Assembly (NCBI GenBank): GCA_035441325.1
Contig: DAOROA010000019.1
Location: 11,232-75,231 of the forward strand
Direction of reading: 5' to 3'
Length of the DNA: 64,000 nt
Source: Competibacter_A sp002352125
GTDB lineage: Bacteria; Pseudomonadota; Gammaproteobacteria; Competibacterales; Competibacteraceae
Both the position numbers and the translations under genes were made by a program. Numbering within the stretch: the stretch's first letter is position 1; the number at the start of each line of letters is the position of its first letter. Below are positions 17,041 to 26,555 of this stretch, piece after piece. The notes below the pieces were generated by a model. That model saw only the letters and a list, made by a program, of their open reading frames with translations. It searched no databases and was not told where the DNA came from.

Positions 17041-18933
17041 CTACTCCCGCGCTTCCAATTCCTCCCAGCGTCCGTAAGCAGTTTCCAATTCTGCTTCCAA
17101 AATCCGCAACTCTTCCAATCGCTGCGTGACGACCGCCGCTTCCTGCTTGTAAAAAGCGGGGTCGGCAGTCGCGGCGTGCAACTCCTGCTGGCGCTGCTCC
17201 AGTTCCTCGATGCGCGCCGGCAACCGTTCCAATTCTCGCCGCTCGTTGTAGCTCAACTTGCCCGACGCAGTTGATTTTGGCGGTTTCGGCGCGGGCGGGG
17301 CGGCAGGTTTGGGCTTGGTAACGGGAGCCGGTTCCAGCGCGGATCGCTGCCGCAGCCAGTCGCTATAACCGCCGACGTATTCGCGGATGCCGCCGCCGCT
17401 CTCGAACACCAGGCAACTGGTCACCACGTTATCCAGAAACGCCCGGTCGTGGCTGACCAGCAGCAAGGTTCCGGTGTAGTCCAGCAACAATTCTTCCAGC
17501 AGTTCCAGCGTTTCCAGATCGAGATCATTGGTCGGTTCGTCCATGACCAGCAGGTTGGCCGGTTTAGTGAACAGTCTCGCCAGCAACAGCCGGTTGCGTT
17601 CGCCGCCGGAGAGGGATTTAACCGGGGAGCGTACCCGCTGGGCGGTGAACAGGAAATCGCCCAGATAGCCGATGATATGGCGGCGCTGACCGTTGATTTC
17701 GATGGTTTCCCGCCCGCCTGCGACGCTATCCAGCACGGATTGTTCCGGGTCCAGTTGCTCGCGCAGTTGATCGAAATAGGCAATTTCCAGCTTGGTCCCA
17801 TGCTGCACTTGGCCGGCGCCGGGTTGAAGATTTCCTAACAGCAGATTCAACAAGGTGCTCTTACCGGAACCGTTGGGACCGATGAGACCGATGCGGTCGC
17901 CGCGCAGAATGCGGACCGAAAAATCGCGGATCAGCGGTTCATCCTGCCAGGCGTAGCGGAGATTTTGCGCCTCGATCACCAGCTTGCCGGACAATTCCGC
18001 CTGCTCCAGCGCGAAGTTGGCCTTGCCGGACTGCTCGCGGCGCTGGCGGCGTTCTTCGCGCAAGGCCAGCAAGGCCCGCACCCGGCCCTCGTTGCGGGTG
18101 CGCCGCGCTTTGATGCCTTGGCGAATCCAGGCTTCTTCCTGGGCCAAATTCTTGTCGAACTTGGCGTTGTGCCGGGCTTCGACTTCCAGCAGGGCGGCCT
18201 TTTTCTCCAGAAACGCTGCGTAGTCGCCCGGCCAGGACGTCAGCACGCCGCGATCCAGTTCCAGCAAGCGGGTCGCCAGCCGTTGCAACAGGGCGCGGTC
18301 GTGGGTGATGAACAGCAATCCGCCGCGAAACTCCAGCAGTTCATCCTCCAGCCACTGGATGGTTTCCAGATCGAGATGGTTAGTCGGTTCGTCCAGCAAC
18401 AATACGTCGGGATCGCGGACCAATGCCCGGCCCAGCAGCACCCGCCGCCGCCAGCCGCCGGACAGTTCCGCCAACGGCGTGTCCGCCGGCAATTGCAGGC
18501 GGCTGATGACGGTTTCGACCCGCTGTTGCCAGCGCCAGCCGTCACGCGCCTCCAGTTCGTGCTGCAACCGCTCCATCTTGCGCATCCCTTCGGGCGTGGA
18601 TTTGTGGGCGAGCTGAATGGCAGCCTCGTGATATTCGGCCAGCAACTCCCCTAATCCTTCCAATCCGCCAGCGACGATCTCGAAGACGGTGGCCGCAGTG
18701 TCGGCGGGTAACTCTTGCGCCAGCGTGGCGACGCGCAAGCCGGGCTGACGCCAAATCGCGCCGCTGTCGGGTTGAATTTCGCCAGTCAGCAAGCGCAGCA
18801 AGGTGGTTTTGCCCGCACCATTGCGGCCAATGAGGCAAACCCGCTCGCCGGCATCCAACTGAAAACTGGCGCCATCGAGCAGTTTTTCGGCGCCGAAGGC
18901 GATGGAGAGGTTGTCGATGCTCAATAGGGGCAT
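17041..18933 (-). CDS. uup: ABC-F family ATPase Uup
   Basis: About 630 residues. The start at 18933 (MPLLSIDNLS) is the family-typical one; the frame is open to an ATG at 18957. Two ABC domains in tandem: Walker A GRNGAGKTTLL and GPNGSGKSTLL, signatures ELSGGWRRRV and SLSGGERNRL, Walker B LLLDEPTNHLD and LVMDEPTNDLD. There is no membrane domain. The C-terminus has a Pro/Lys-rich linker and a coiled coil (RRELERLPARIEELEQRQQ), which is diagnostic of Uup and binds DNA in E. coli. ABC-F proteins act on the ribosome; uup mutants of E. coli show increased precise excision of transposons. It is not in an obvious operon. Confidence 0.93.
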   Translation of the reverse strand: MPLLSIDNLSIAFGAEKLLDGASFQLDAGERVCLIGRNGAGKTTLLRLLTGEIQPDSGAIWRQPGLRVATLAQELPADTAATVFEIVAGGLEGLGELLAEYHEAAIQLAHKSTPEGMRKMERLQHELEARDGWRWQQRVETVISRLQLPADTPLAELSGGWRRRVLLGRALVRDPDVLLLDEPTNHLDLETIQWLEDELLEFRGGLLFITHDRALLQRLATRLLELDRGVLTSWPGDYAAFLEKKAALLEVEARHNAKFDKNLAQEEAWIRQGIKARRTRNEGRVRALLALREERRQRREQSGKANFALEQAELSGKLVIEAQNLRYAWQDEPLIRDFSVRILRGDRIGLIGPNGSGKSTLLNLLLGNLQPGAGQVQHGTKLEIAYFDQLREQLDPEQSVLDSVAGGRETIEINGQRRHIIGYLGDFLFTAQRVRSPVKSLSGGERNRLLLARLFTKPANLLVMDEPTNDLDLETLELLEELLLDYTGTLLLVSHDRAFLDNVVTSCLVFESGGGIREYVGGYSDWLRQRSALEPAPVTKPKPAAPPAPKPPKSTASGKLSYNERRELERLPARIEELEQRQQELHAATADPAFYKQEAAVVTQRLEELRILEAELETAYGRWEELEARE

Positions 18934-19042
18934 AAGGAAAGTTTCTGTTATAGGCATGCGGGGCAGATAGCGCCCTAATACTGCGAAAAATTGTCCATAT
19001 CGGACTTGGTCAAATCATGATCGAACAGAACACCGTAATGAT

Positions 19043-19465
19043 CTACGATCTATTTAGAATTCTTCTTTCCATTTCCTCCACATAGTAATTCAAAAACGTG
19101 GATATATGTTGTGGTTTCTCGGTTGGGTAGTCGAAACAAGTCCAGGCTTGAATGAGAAATGCGCCAATTCCTACAACAAAAACCAATCCTATTCCTAACG
19201 CGATTCCAAACCATGTCGATCTTTGAAAACGGCGTGCTAAATACAAAGAAACTGCGGCCGTGATGAAAAGTATGATTAATAATAATGGTGCTACGATCCA
19301 AAGAAGAAAGCCATTGTTGGCGCTCGCATTAATACCGATGTCATAGTACGCCATATACATACTTGTGAGGCTTAACGACAACCAAGCAACAAAAAATGGA
19401 AACAAGAAGTAAAACACTATGCTTATCGATAAAAACAATGAATGGCTTCCTTTTCTTTCGTTCAT
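19043..19465 (-). CDS. Membrane protein, candidate immunity protein to the upstream toxin
   Basis: 140 residues from the ATG at 19465, with AAAGG 9 bases before it. Three strongly hydrophobic segments (about residues 11-33, 50-73 and 85-107) suggest three membrane spans, followed by an 30-residue soluble tail ending EEMERRILNRS. I recognise no family. It follows a toxin-44 domain gene on the same strand after about 100 bases and is AT-rich, both usual for immunity genes of polymorphic toxins. A small CGGCTC/GAGCCG hairpin (19517-19534) lies between the two genes. The immunity role is inference from position. Confidence 0.55.
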   Translation of the reverse strand: MNERKGSHSLFLSISIVFYFLFPFFVAWLSLSLTSMYMAYYDIGINASANNGFLLWIVAPLLLIILFITAAVSLYLARRFQRSTWFGIALGIGLVFVVGIGAFLIQAWTCFDYPTEKPQHISTFLNYYVEEMERRILNRS

Positions 19466-19568
19466 TACGAGCAACCTTTATCAGGAATTTAATATCCACT
19501 CCATAGCGTTGAATCCCGGCTCGATGTTGAGCCGTTCGGTACTTTGCAAGTGATCGCTACTCACTACT

Positions 19569-20594
19569 CTATTTGTAATCGTTGTTTGTGATAACTACGT
19601 TCGTCGCGTCGGCTTCTTTTATTCCTTGACTGATCTCCCGAGTCCGTGCGGCTTGGTAGTTCGCGGTTTGCGCCAGGATTGCTCGCCGGAGTTGATCTAT
19701 GGACAGGGTAGCGCCAAAACTTCGCCAGAGGTCGATGCCAATTTTCACGCTGATGACGTCTCCTTGGTCGTTGCCGCCCGCACCAGGAAACCCAGATGCG
19801 GCGCCCTCCTGAAGCGTCTGTTCGTCGAAACCGCACTTCACGCCGACGTAACCGTAGTGGATATTCGACCAAATATCGTAAAAAAACTCGTGGAAAAGAT
19901 CACCTCGGACCGGGAAGTGGAACGCCCGTCCGAGCGTCCCGAACGGCCGTGGTGGGGCCGGCATCGATTCGTACATCTTTCGTAAAACTGGTTTGTGGTC
20001 CCATGGACCGTCTTGGCGGACCTGTAAAAACCATCTTGCCTTCGCTTCGGCGATCGCGGTACCGGATTGCTGCACCGTTGCATTGAAAATTTGCTGGTCA
20101 CCGTATGCGCGGAACAGTTCGTACCACTTGGCTTTCTTCATGTCTTCAAGCGCTCTGTCGCCCTCGGTCTGAAATTGCTTGCTCCGGGTGATCGCATTCG
20201 CTATCGCTCGCGCCTCGGGTCCGTTGGCGTTATTCACCATCTGAGACAACATGTAAGCGACTGTCAGGTCATACCGCCGATAGTCGGGAACGATCAACCG
20301 CTGACCAATTTGGAGTAGCGCTTTGGGCGACAATCCGTTTAACTTGGCCAAGTCACTAAAAAAACGCGCATCGCCTAACCGATGGATGGAAATCGCCCAC
20401 AGCGAATCGCCTTGCCGGACGTCGTAATGCGCGACGGTATCGGGAATTTTCGAAGGTGCCATTTTCGACCTCGATGCGGAGACTATCGGAACATCCGGCC
20501 GCACGATATGGCTCGGGATCATATTGCCGGATGCTGGCAGCCACGGCGAACTTTGTGGCTTCACCGATGGCTTGATTTCAGTGCGGCCATGCAA
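19569..20594 (-). CDS. LysM domain protein with polymorphic toxin type 44 domain
   Basis: Up to 341 residues; the frame begins with a TTG at 20594 without a clear ribosome site, and an ATG at 20522 is an alternative. Residues 57-103 are a LysM module (YDVRQGDSLWAIS, then LNGLSPKALLQIGQRLIVP) that binds peptidoglycan or related glycans. Residues about 185-292 match the bacterial toxin 44 domain: GPWDHKPVLR, NIHYGYVG, and GDVISVKIGIDLW near the end. Toxin-44 domains are the C-terminal tips of polymorphic toxins, and their activity is not established. There is no signal peptide, so export by a type VI or similar machine is likely, but no secretion gene is nearby. The gene after it is a candidate immunity protein. 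Confidence 0.8.
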   Translation of the reverse strand: MHGRTEIKPSVKPQSSPWLPASGNMIPSHIVRPDVPIVSASRSKMAPSKIPDTVAHYDVRQGDSLWAISIHRLGDARFFSDLAKLNGLSPKALLQIGQRLIVPDYRRYDLTVAYMLSQMVNNANGPEARAIANAITRSKQFQTEGDRALEDMKKAKWYELFRAYGDQQIFNATVQQSGTAIAEAKARWFLQVRQDGPWDHKPVLRKMYESMPAPPRPFGTLGRAFHFPVRGDLFHEFFYDIWSNIHYGYVGVKCGFDEQTLQEGAASGFPGAGGNDQGDVISVKIGIDLWRSFGATLSIDQLRRAILAQTANYQAARTREISQGIKEADATNVVITNNDYK

Positions 20595-20686
20595 TTTTTT
20601 GCTTCAAATGCAAAATTGCATGGCTCGACCAAATCAATACCGCATCTCCAACTGGATAAAGGCGACGCGATTTTAAATGGAACGAA

Positions 20687-22834
20687 TCAGGCCGCCCGCC
20701 GCCGGCGATGCCGCAGCAGCACCAGCGAGCGCCCCTGCGTCGGATAAGGTTCTTCCGCCGGATGCTGGTTGCCGGTGGTCGGCTGGCCGTGCGGTAACGC
20801 GGTATCGACCAGCACCTCGAAAATGGCTTCGTCCCGCACGATGGGCAACACGAACGGGATTTCCTCGTGATGGGCGTTAAACAGCAGCAAAAAGTCGTCA
20901 TCCTCCAAGACGTGGCCGCGTTCGTCCCAGTCGCCTAGACCATCGCCGGGCAGATACAGGCCCAGACAGCGAGCGTAGTCGTGGCTCCACTCGTCGTCGT
21001 CGATCTCCCGGCCATCGGGATTGAACCAGAGAATGTCGCGGACCCCGCTACCGTGAATCCCCCGGAAAAAATGGCGGCGGCGGAAAGTCGGATGCTCCCG
21101 GCGCAGGTGCACCAGCCGTTGGGTAAACATCAGCAGCTCGCTGTTTTCGGGCAACCACGCCAGATCCCAGTTCAACCAACTGATCTCGTTATCCTGGCAA
21201 TAGGCGTTGTTGTTGCCGCGCTGGGTGCGGCCCACTTCGTCGCCGGCCAACAGCATCGGCACGCCTTGCGACAGCAGCAGGGTCGCCAAAAAATTGCGCC
21301 GCTGGCGCAAGCGATGCGCCAGCACTTGCGGATCGCTGGAATCGCCTTCGGCTCCGCAGTTCCAACTGCGGTTATGCGACTCGCCGTCCTGGTTGTTTTC
21401 CAGATTGGCCTCGTTGTGCCGCTCGTTATAGCTGACCAGATCGTAGAGCGTGAAACCGTCGTGGGCGGTAATGAAGTTGATGCTGGCGTGAGGCCGGCGG
21501 CCGTTGTGCTCGTACAGGTCGGCGGAGCCAGTGAGCCGGTAGGCCAGATCGCCGATCAGCCCGCCCTCGCCCCGCCAGTAGTCGCGCACCACGTCGCGGT
21601 ACTTGCCGTTCCACTCGCTCCAGCCGACCGGGAACTTGCCGACTTGATAGCCGCCCTCCCCCGTGTCCCACGGCTCGGCGATCAGCTTGACCCGCGATAG
21701 CACCGGATCTTGGTGAACGACATCCATGAACGCACCGGCTTGATCCACTTCGCCGTCCGTCTCCCGCGCCAGCGCAGCGGCCAAGTCGAAGCGGAAGCCG
21801 TCAACATGCATCTCCTGCACCCAGTAGCGCAGACTGTCCATGACCAGTTGCAGCACGCGCGGATGGGCGGTGTTCAGGGTATTGCCGCAGCCGGTATAGT
21901 CCATGGTGTAGCGCGGATGCTCCGGCGACAGCCGGTAATAGACCGCGTTGTCCAGCCCGCGAAAACACAGGGTCGGACCGAGATGGTTACCCTCGGCGGT
22001 ATGGTTGTAGACCACGTCGAGCAGCACCTCGATGCCGGCCGAATGCAGACTCTTGACCATGCTCTTGAATTCGCTCACCGGATTGTCGGTGGCGGCATAG
22101 CGCGGATCGGGAGCGAAATAGCCGATGGGGCTGTAACCCCAGTAATTGCGCAGTCCTTTGTCGAGCAGATGGCGCTCGTCCACGAAATACTGGATCGGCA
22201 ACAATTCGACCGCCGTCACGCCGAGCGCCTTCAGATAATCGATCACCGGCCCGCAGGCCAAACCGGCGTAGGTACCGCGAAGGTGGGCCGGCACGTCGGG
22301 ATGGCGCATGGTGAAACCGCGAACGTGTAATTCGTAAATCAGCGTGTCGTGCCAAGGAACGTGCGGCGGCCGGTCGTCGCCCCAAACGAAGGCGGCATCG
22401 ACCACCTGGCACTTGGGCATCCCCACTGCGCTATTGCGAGCGTTGAAGCTGAAATCCTCGTTGCGGCTGCCGATCCGATAGCCGAACTGGGCATCGCTCC
22501 AGTGAATCTGGCCGACGATGCTCTTGGCGTAAGGATCGAACAACAGCTTGTGCGCGTTGCAGCGGTGGCCCTCGTCCGGCTTGTAGGGACCATGCACCCG
22601 ATAGCCGTACAACAAACCGGGGCGGGCTTCCGGCAAATAGCCGTGCCAGACGCCGCCGGTCTGCTCGCGCAACCGGATCTGCTCGGTCTCGTGCTTGCCC
22701 TTGGCGTCGAACAGACAGAGCACCACCTGCTCGGCATGCCGCGAAAACAGAGCGAAATTGACGCCTTCGCCGTCCCAAGTTGCGCCCAACGGATACGGCC
22801 GGCCCGGCCAGACGATAGTGGTCGGTTTATTCAT
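20687..22834 (-). CDS. glgX: Glycogen debranching enzyme GlgX (first copy)
   Basis: 715 residues from MNKPTTIVWPGRPYPLG at 22834, the usual GlgX/TreX start; the frame is open further upstream without support. An N-terminal carbohydrate-binding (CBM48) domain is followed by a GH13 barrel with nucleophile Asp in DGFRFDLAAAL, acid Glu in LIAEPWD and transition-state Asp in ITAHDGFTL. It removes alpha-1,6 branches from glycogen, giving linear malto-oligosaccharides for TreY. It sits 64 bases after glgC in the order glgE, glgC, glgX. A second copy at 40186-42342 has the same architecture. Confidence 0.93.
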   Translation of the reverse strand: MNKPTTIVWPGRPYPLGATWDGEGVNFALFSRHAEQVVLCLFDAKGKHETEQIRLREQTGGVWHGYLPEARPGLLYGYRVHGPYKPDEGHRCNAHKLLFDPYAKSIVGQIHWSDAQFGYRIGSRNEDFSFNARNSAVGMPKCQVVDAAFVWGDDRPPHVPWHDTLIYELHVRGFTMRHPDVPAHLRGTYAGLACGPVIDYLKALGVTAVELLPIQYFVDERHLLDKGLRNYWGYSPIGYFAPDPRYAATDNPVSEFKSMVKSLHSAGIEVLLDVVYNHTAEGNHLGPTLCFRGLDNAVYYRLSPEHPRYTMDYTGCGNTLNTAHPRVLQLVMDSLRYWVQEMHVDGFRFDLAAALARETDGEVDQAGAFMDVVHQDPVLSRVKLIAEPWDTGEGGYQVGKFPVGWSEWNGKYRDVVRDYWRGEGGLIGDLAYRLTGSADLYEHNGRRPHASINFITAHDGFTLYDLVSYNERHNEANLENNQDGESHNRSWNCGAEGDSSDPQVLAHRLRQRRNFLATLLLSQGVPMLLAGDEVGRTQRGNNNAYCQDNEISWLNWDLAWLPENSELLMFTQRLVHLRREHPTFRRRHFFRGIHGSGVRDILWFNPDGREIDDDEWSHDYARCLGLYLPGDGLGDWDERGHVLEDDDFLLLFNAHHEEIPFVLPIVRDEAIFEVLVDTALPHGQPTTGNQHPAEEPYPTQGRSLVLLRHRRRRAA

Positions 22835-22898
22835 CGGTATTCGCACCATCCTCGCGCCCCTCCGCTCCACGGCGGAGAGGCAAACTACCGCTCCGGCC

Positions 22899-24131
22899 CT
22901 ATTCGCTGAAGGCCCGCATGGTCGTGGTGACCTCGCCCGGTCCGACCACCGTGACACCGCCGGCGGTGACGTGGAAGCAGCGCCGGTCGATCTCGGGATC
23001 GTAGCCGATCCGGCTACCCGCTTCGATGACGTTGTACTGGCCGATGATGGCTCGCCGCAACCGGGCACCGCGCTTGATCCAAACGTAATCCTGAATGACG
23101 CAATCCTCGATTTCCACGTCGTCTTCGACGATTACCTCGCGACGAATGATGGTGTTGCTGATGGAAGCGTTGTGCACCAAAGAACCGGCGGCGATCACGC
23201 TGTTGTGGATCTTGCCATCCAGAATGCGCGCCACCGGCCCCTGATAGTTGCTGGAAAAGATCCGCCACTGCGGGTTGAACACATCGAAGCGCGGCGTCAA
23301 TCCCAGCAAATCCTGATGGGCGTTGAAATAGGCGTCCAAGCTTCCCACGTCGCGCCAGTAGGCCGGCTCCTCGTAGGGTTTCGTCCCCGGCACTTTGTTG
23401 CTGGCAAAATCGTAAGCGAACAGCCGGTGCGTGTCCTTCAGGTGCGGCAACACGTTATGGCCGAAATCGTGCTCGCCGCGCTGGTTGGCTTCCTTGAGCG
23501 CTTGGACCAGCACCTTGGCATCAAACAGATAATTGCCCATCGATGCATAGGCGCGGGTAGGATCCGACGGCATCGATGGTGGGTCGAGCGGCTTTTCCTT
23601 GAAATCGCTGATCCGGCCCGCGTGATCGGCATCGATGATGCCGAACGAACTGGCTTCGGCGATGGGTACCGGCAAAGCGGCAACGGTCGCGTCGGCCTCT
23701 CGTTCCTGGTGAAAATCCACCATCTGTTGGAGATCCATCCGATAGACGTGATCGGCGCCGAACACGAGCACTAGATCGGGATTGTGCAGTTGGATCAGGT
23801 TCAAGTTCTGGTAGACGGCATCGGCGGTGCCCATGAACCAGTCGCCGCCGCGCATCATCTGCGGCGGCACCACCGTCACGAACTCTTCGTTGCGCATCGG
23901 CGATACCACCCAAGCCTTGCGGACGTGTTCGATCAAGGATTGGGATTTGTACTGGACCAATAAATAGATCGACTGGATATTGGAATTGAGCAGGTTGCTG
24001 AGAACGAAGTCCACGATCCGGTAGCGGCTGCCGAACGGCAGGGATGGCTTGGAATTTTGGGAAGTCAGAGGACTCAAGCGGGAACCTTCGCCGCCGGCCA
24101 TTACGAACGCAAGAATTTTCGGTTGTTTCAT
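22899..24131 (-). CDS. glgC: Glucose-1-phosphate adenylyltransferase
   Basis: 410 residues from the ATG at 24131 (MKQPKILAFVMAGGEG), with AAGGAT upstream. The N-terminal nucleotidyltransferase domain has GGEGSRLSPLT, the pyrophosphorylase signature that binds ATP, and KPSLPFGSRYRIVDF. The C-terminal part is a left-handed beta-helix region with hexapeptide-like repeats (SNTIIRREVIVEDDVEIED, given as NTIIRREVIVEDDVEI). It makes ADP-glucose, the committed step of bacterial glycogen synthesis. glgA and glgB are not in the window. Its start codon overlaps the tail of a maltokinase remnant, so its leader seems to derive from a lost upstream gene. Confidence 0.95.
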   Translation of the reverse strand: MKQPKILAFVMAGGEGSRLSPLTSQNSKPSLPFGSRYRIVDFVLSNLLNSNIQSIYLLVQYKSQSLIEHVRKAWVVSPMRNEEFVTVVPPQMMRGGDWFMGTADAVYQNLNLIQLHNPDLVLVFGADHVYRMDLQQMVDFHQEREADATVAALPVPIAEASSFGIIDADHAGRISDFKEKPLDPPSMPSDPTRAYASMGNYLFDAKVLVQALKEANQRGEHDFGHNVLPHLKDTHRLFAYDFASNKVPGTKPYEEPAYWRDVGSLDAYFNAHQDLLGLTPRFDVFNPQWRIFSSNYQGPVARILDGKIHNSVIAAGSLVHNASISNTIIRREVIVEDDVEIEDCVIQDYVWIKRGARLRRAIIGQYNVIEAGSRIGYDPEIDRRCFHVTAGGVTVVGPGEVTTTMRAFSE

Positions 24132-24235
24132 CGCGGCATATCCTTCGTTGGTAGTGACAACAGTTTGCACGAACCCCCGAGAGAAATTTCGACCCAATCG
24201 GGGCAGTTATCCAATTCGTAACGCAGTTCGCAACA
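24128..24235 (-). pseudogene. Remnant of the maltokinase (TreS-Mak) C-terminus
   Basis: Read on the minus strand from 24235, the frame gives CELRYELDNCPDWVEI, which matches CYELRYELDNRPDWAEL near the C-terminus of the intact TreS-Mak protein (positions about 50000-50060). DNA similarity continues for about 95 bases, including CCCCGATTGGG and the CTGTT-(A/T)TC-CC end. Nothing in the 120 bases before it matches the rest of the kinase, so only the last 30 or so codons survive. The remnant runs directly into the glgC start codon. Confidence 0.7.
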
Positions 24236-24356
24236 TGGCCGGCCAACCGGCATCGGTCGGCGAGAACTCGGGCAGCACCACGTTCGCCGATGCGGCGCAC
24301 GGCACCGCATCCCGCCGTCGGCCATTCGACCGCACTACGCTCGCATCGCCTTCCCG

Positions 24357-26555
24357 CTAACCTCCAAACGGGTCGAAATCGCGCTCCGTGTGGAGATGGT
24401 GATGCAGACGGAACACATGCGCCGGCATTCGATGCGGGTTCAGCTCCACGTAGTTGCGTGGCCCGTTCCACATGTAATGTGCGCCGGTCAACAGATCGTG
24501 GACCTGGAACGGCTGGTGCGGATCGACGCCCAGCGCCTCCAGATCCAGTTGCGTCCAGCCCGCTTGGGTGTAGTTGGGGTCGAGGTTTACCACCACCAGA
24601 ACGACGTTGGCGCGGTTGGCGGCGACCTTGCTGTAGCAGATGATCTGCTCGTTATCGACCTGATGAAACTGTAGATTCCAGTCGATCTGCAAGGCTGGAT
24701 TGCGCTTGCGAATGCGGTTTACCAGCGCAATGAAGTCGCGCAAGCTGTTGGGACCGTCCAAATCCTGGAAGCCGCGATAGCGCAACTGATATTTCTCGGA
24801 GTCGAGATACTCCTCGCTGCCGTGCTTGATCGCGACATGCTCCATCATTTCGTAGGCCGGCCCATAAATGCCGTAGTTGGCGGTTAGGGTCGCCGCCAGC
24901 ACCAGCCGGGACATGAATGCCGGCCGGCCGCCGAACTGCAGGGCATCGGTCAAAATGTCGGGGGTATTCGGCCAGAAATTCGGCCGGAAATAATCGCGGC
25001 CCGGACCTTGGGTCAATTCGGTCAGGTACTCGGTCAACTCCCACTTGGTATTGCGCCAGGCATAGTAGGTATACGACTGGCCGTAACCGAGTTTGGCCAG
25101 GCGATGCATGACCTTGGGGCGCGTGAACGCTTCGGCGAGGAAGATAGCGTTCGGCGCGGTCTTCTTGATCTCGGCGATCAGCCACTCCCACATCGCGAAC
25201 GGCTTGGTGTGGGGATTGTCCACCCGAAAGATGCGCACGCCCTGGGCGACCCAAAATTCGAAGATGCTCTTGATCTCCTCCCACAGCGCTTTCCAGTCGC
25301 CGGTCTCGAAATTGAACGGATAAATGTCCTGGTACTTCTTGGGCGGATTTTCGGCATACTGCACCGTACCGTCCGGCCGCCAGCGGAACCAGTCGGGATG
25401 CTGCTTCACGTAGGGATGATCGGGCGCGCATTGCAGAGCGATATCCAGGGCGATTTCGATACCGTGCTCCTTGGCTTTTTGCACCAGCCGGCGAAAATCT
25501 TCCAGCGTGCCCAGTTCCGGCAAAATATCCTTGTGGCCGCCTTCTGCGGCACCGATGGCCCAAGGGCTGCCGACGTCGTCGGGATTCGGAGTCAGCGTAT
25601 TGTTCTTGCCCTTGCGGTTGACGCGGCCGACGGGATGAATCGGCGGAAAATACAGCACGTCGAAACCCATCGCGACGAGGCGCGGCAACCAGACTTCGCA
25701 ATCCTTGAAGGTACCGTGCTTGCCGGGCACGGGGCTGCAAGAGCGCGGGAACATCTCGTACCAGGTGCTGAAACGAGCGCGCTCGTCGTCCACGATAACG
25801 CCCAGTTCCTTGCCATAGCTCAGCGCCAGCCGACGATCGGCGTGACGCTCCACGAGCCTGGCCAGCTCCTCGTCCAATCCCAGTTGGCGGCGATAGTTCA
25901 AATCCTGGTCGCCGACCAAATCTTTGGCGCGTTTGGCCAACCACTCGGCATCTTCGCCCGCCGCGCGCTGGCTGGCGCTTTCGACCAGCTTCTCGCCCAC
26001 CCGCAAAGCGATGGCGATATCCTCGGCCTGCACCCAGCGGCCAAGATCGTGCCGCCAGGACTTGAACGCATCGACCCAGGCGGTGACGGTATACTCGTAG
26101 CGGCCCAAATCCAACACTTGGAACTCGCCCCGCCAGCGGTCGTTGACCAGAAAACGCATCGGCACTTCCTGCCAGCCGGCGTCGCCTACCTTGCGATACT
26201 GCACCATGCACGACAGCGAATCGTGGCCGTCGGTGAAAACATCCGCCTCCACCACGATCGTATCGCCCACGGTCCGCTTGATGGGAAACCGGCCGCCGTC
26301 GATTTCTGGAGTAACGCCCTCGATGACCGTCCGTTTCCGGCCGTCCGTCGCGATCTGCGGTACCTCCGATAGAATCGCCGTCGAATTCGGCGCTGGCTCG
26401 ACGGCTGCGGCTTTGGTCGAACCGGGCACTGCTGCCGGCCGGCCCGCCGCCGCAACCGGCACCGGTTTCTTGTCCGTCGTCGGAGCGGTGGCCGCAGCCG
26501 GTGCCGGTTCAACAGGCGTTTTCTTTTTATCATCCGCCACGGTCTTCTTGGTCAT
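24357..26555 (-). CDS. glgE: Alpha-1,4-glucan:maltose-1-phosphate maltosyltransferase
   Basis: 732 residues from MTKKTVADDKKK at 26555, with AGGGTAA upstream. Residues 1 to about 65 are a low-complexity Ala/Pro/Lys linker not needed for the enzyme and unusual for the family. Then come the GlgE N-terminal domain and a GH13 barrel with the hallmark RVDNPHTKPFAMWEW (nucleophile Asp) and LAEAFTRPKVM (Glu). It transfers maltosyl units from maltose-1-phosphate to growing alpha-glucan. Its substrate would come from the TreS-Mak fusion encoded 20 kb away. It is first in the minus-strand block and is divergent from dapD, with a 238-base shared promoter region. Confidence 0.95.
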   Translation of the reverse strand: MTKKTVADDKKKTPVEPAPAAATAPTTDKKPVPVAAAGRPAAVPGSTKAAAVEPAPNSTAILSEVPQIATDGRKRTVIEGVTPEIDGGRFPIKRTVGDTIVVEADVFTDGHDSLSCMVQYRKVGDAGWQEVPMRFLVNDRWRGEFQVLDLGRYEYTVTAWVDAFKSWRHDLGRWVQAEDIAIALRVGEKLVESASQRAAGEDAEWLAKRAKDLVGDQDLNYRRQLGLDEELARLVERHADRRLALSYGKELGVIVDDERARFSTWYEMFPRSCSPVPGKHGTFKDCEVWLPRLVAMGFDVLYFPPIHPVGRVNRKGKNNTLTPNPDDVGSPWAIGAAEGGHKDILPELGTLEDFRRLVQKAKEHGIEIALDIALQCAPDHPYVKQHPDWFRWRPDGTVQYAENPPKKYQDIYPFNFETGDWKALWEEIKSIFEFWVAQGVRIFRVDNPHTKPFAMWEWLIAEIKKTAPNAIFLAEAFTRPKVMHRLAKLGYGQSYTYYAWRNTKWELTEYLTELTQGPGRDYFRPNFWPNTPDILTDALQFGGRPAFMSRLVLAATLTANYGIYGPAYEMMEHVAIKHGSEEYLDSEKYQLRYRGFQDLDGPNSLRDFIALVNRIRKRNPALQIDWNLQFHQVDNEQIICYSKVAANRANVVLVVVNLDPNYTQAGWTQLDLEALGVDPHQPFQVHDLLTGAHYMWNGPRNYVELNPHRMPAHVFRLHHHLHTERDFDPFGG

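Noticed and set aside
22835..23068. A 78-residue N-terminal extension of GlgX copy 1
   Set aside because: It overlaps the end of glgC, is Ser/Arg/Pro-rich without homology, and the family start MNKPTTIVWPGRPYPLG lies at 22834.
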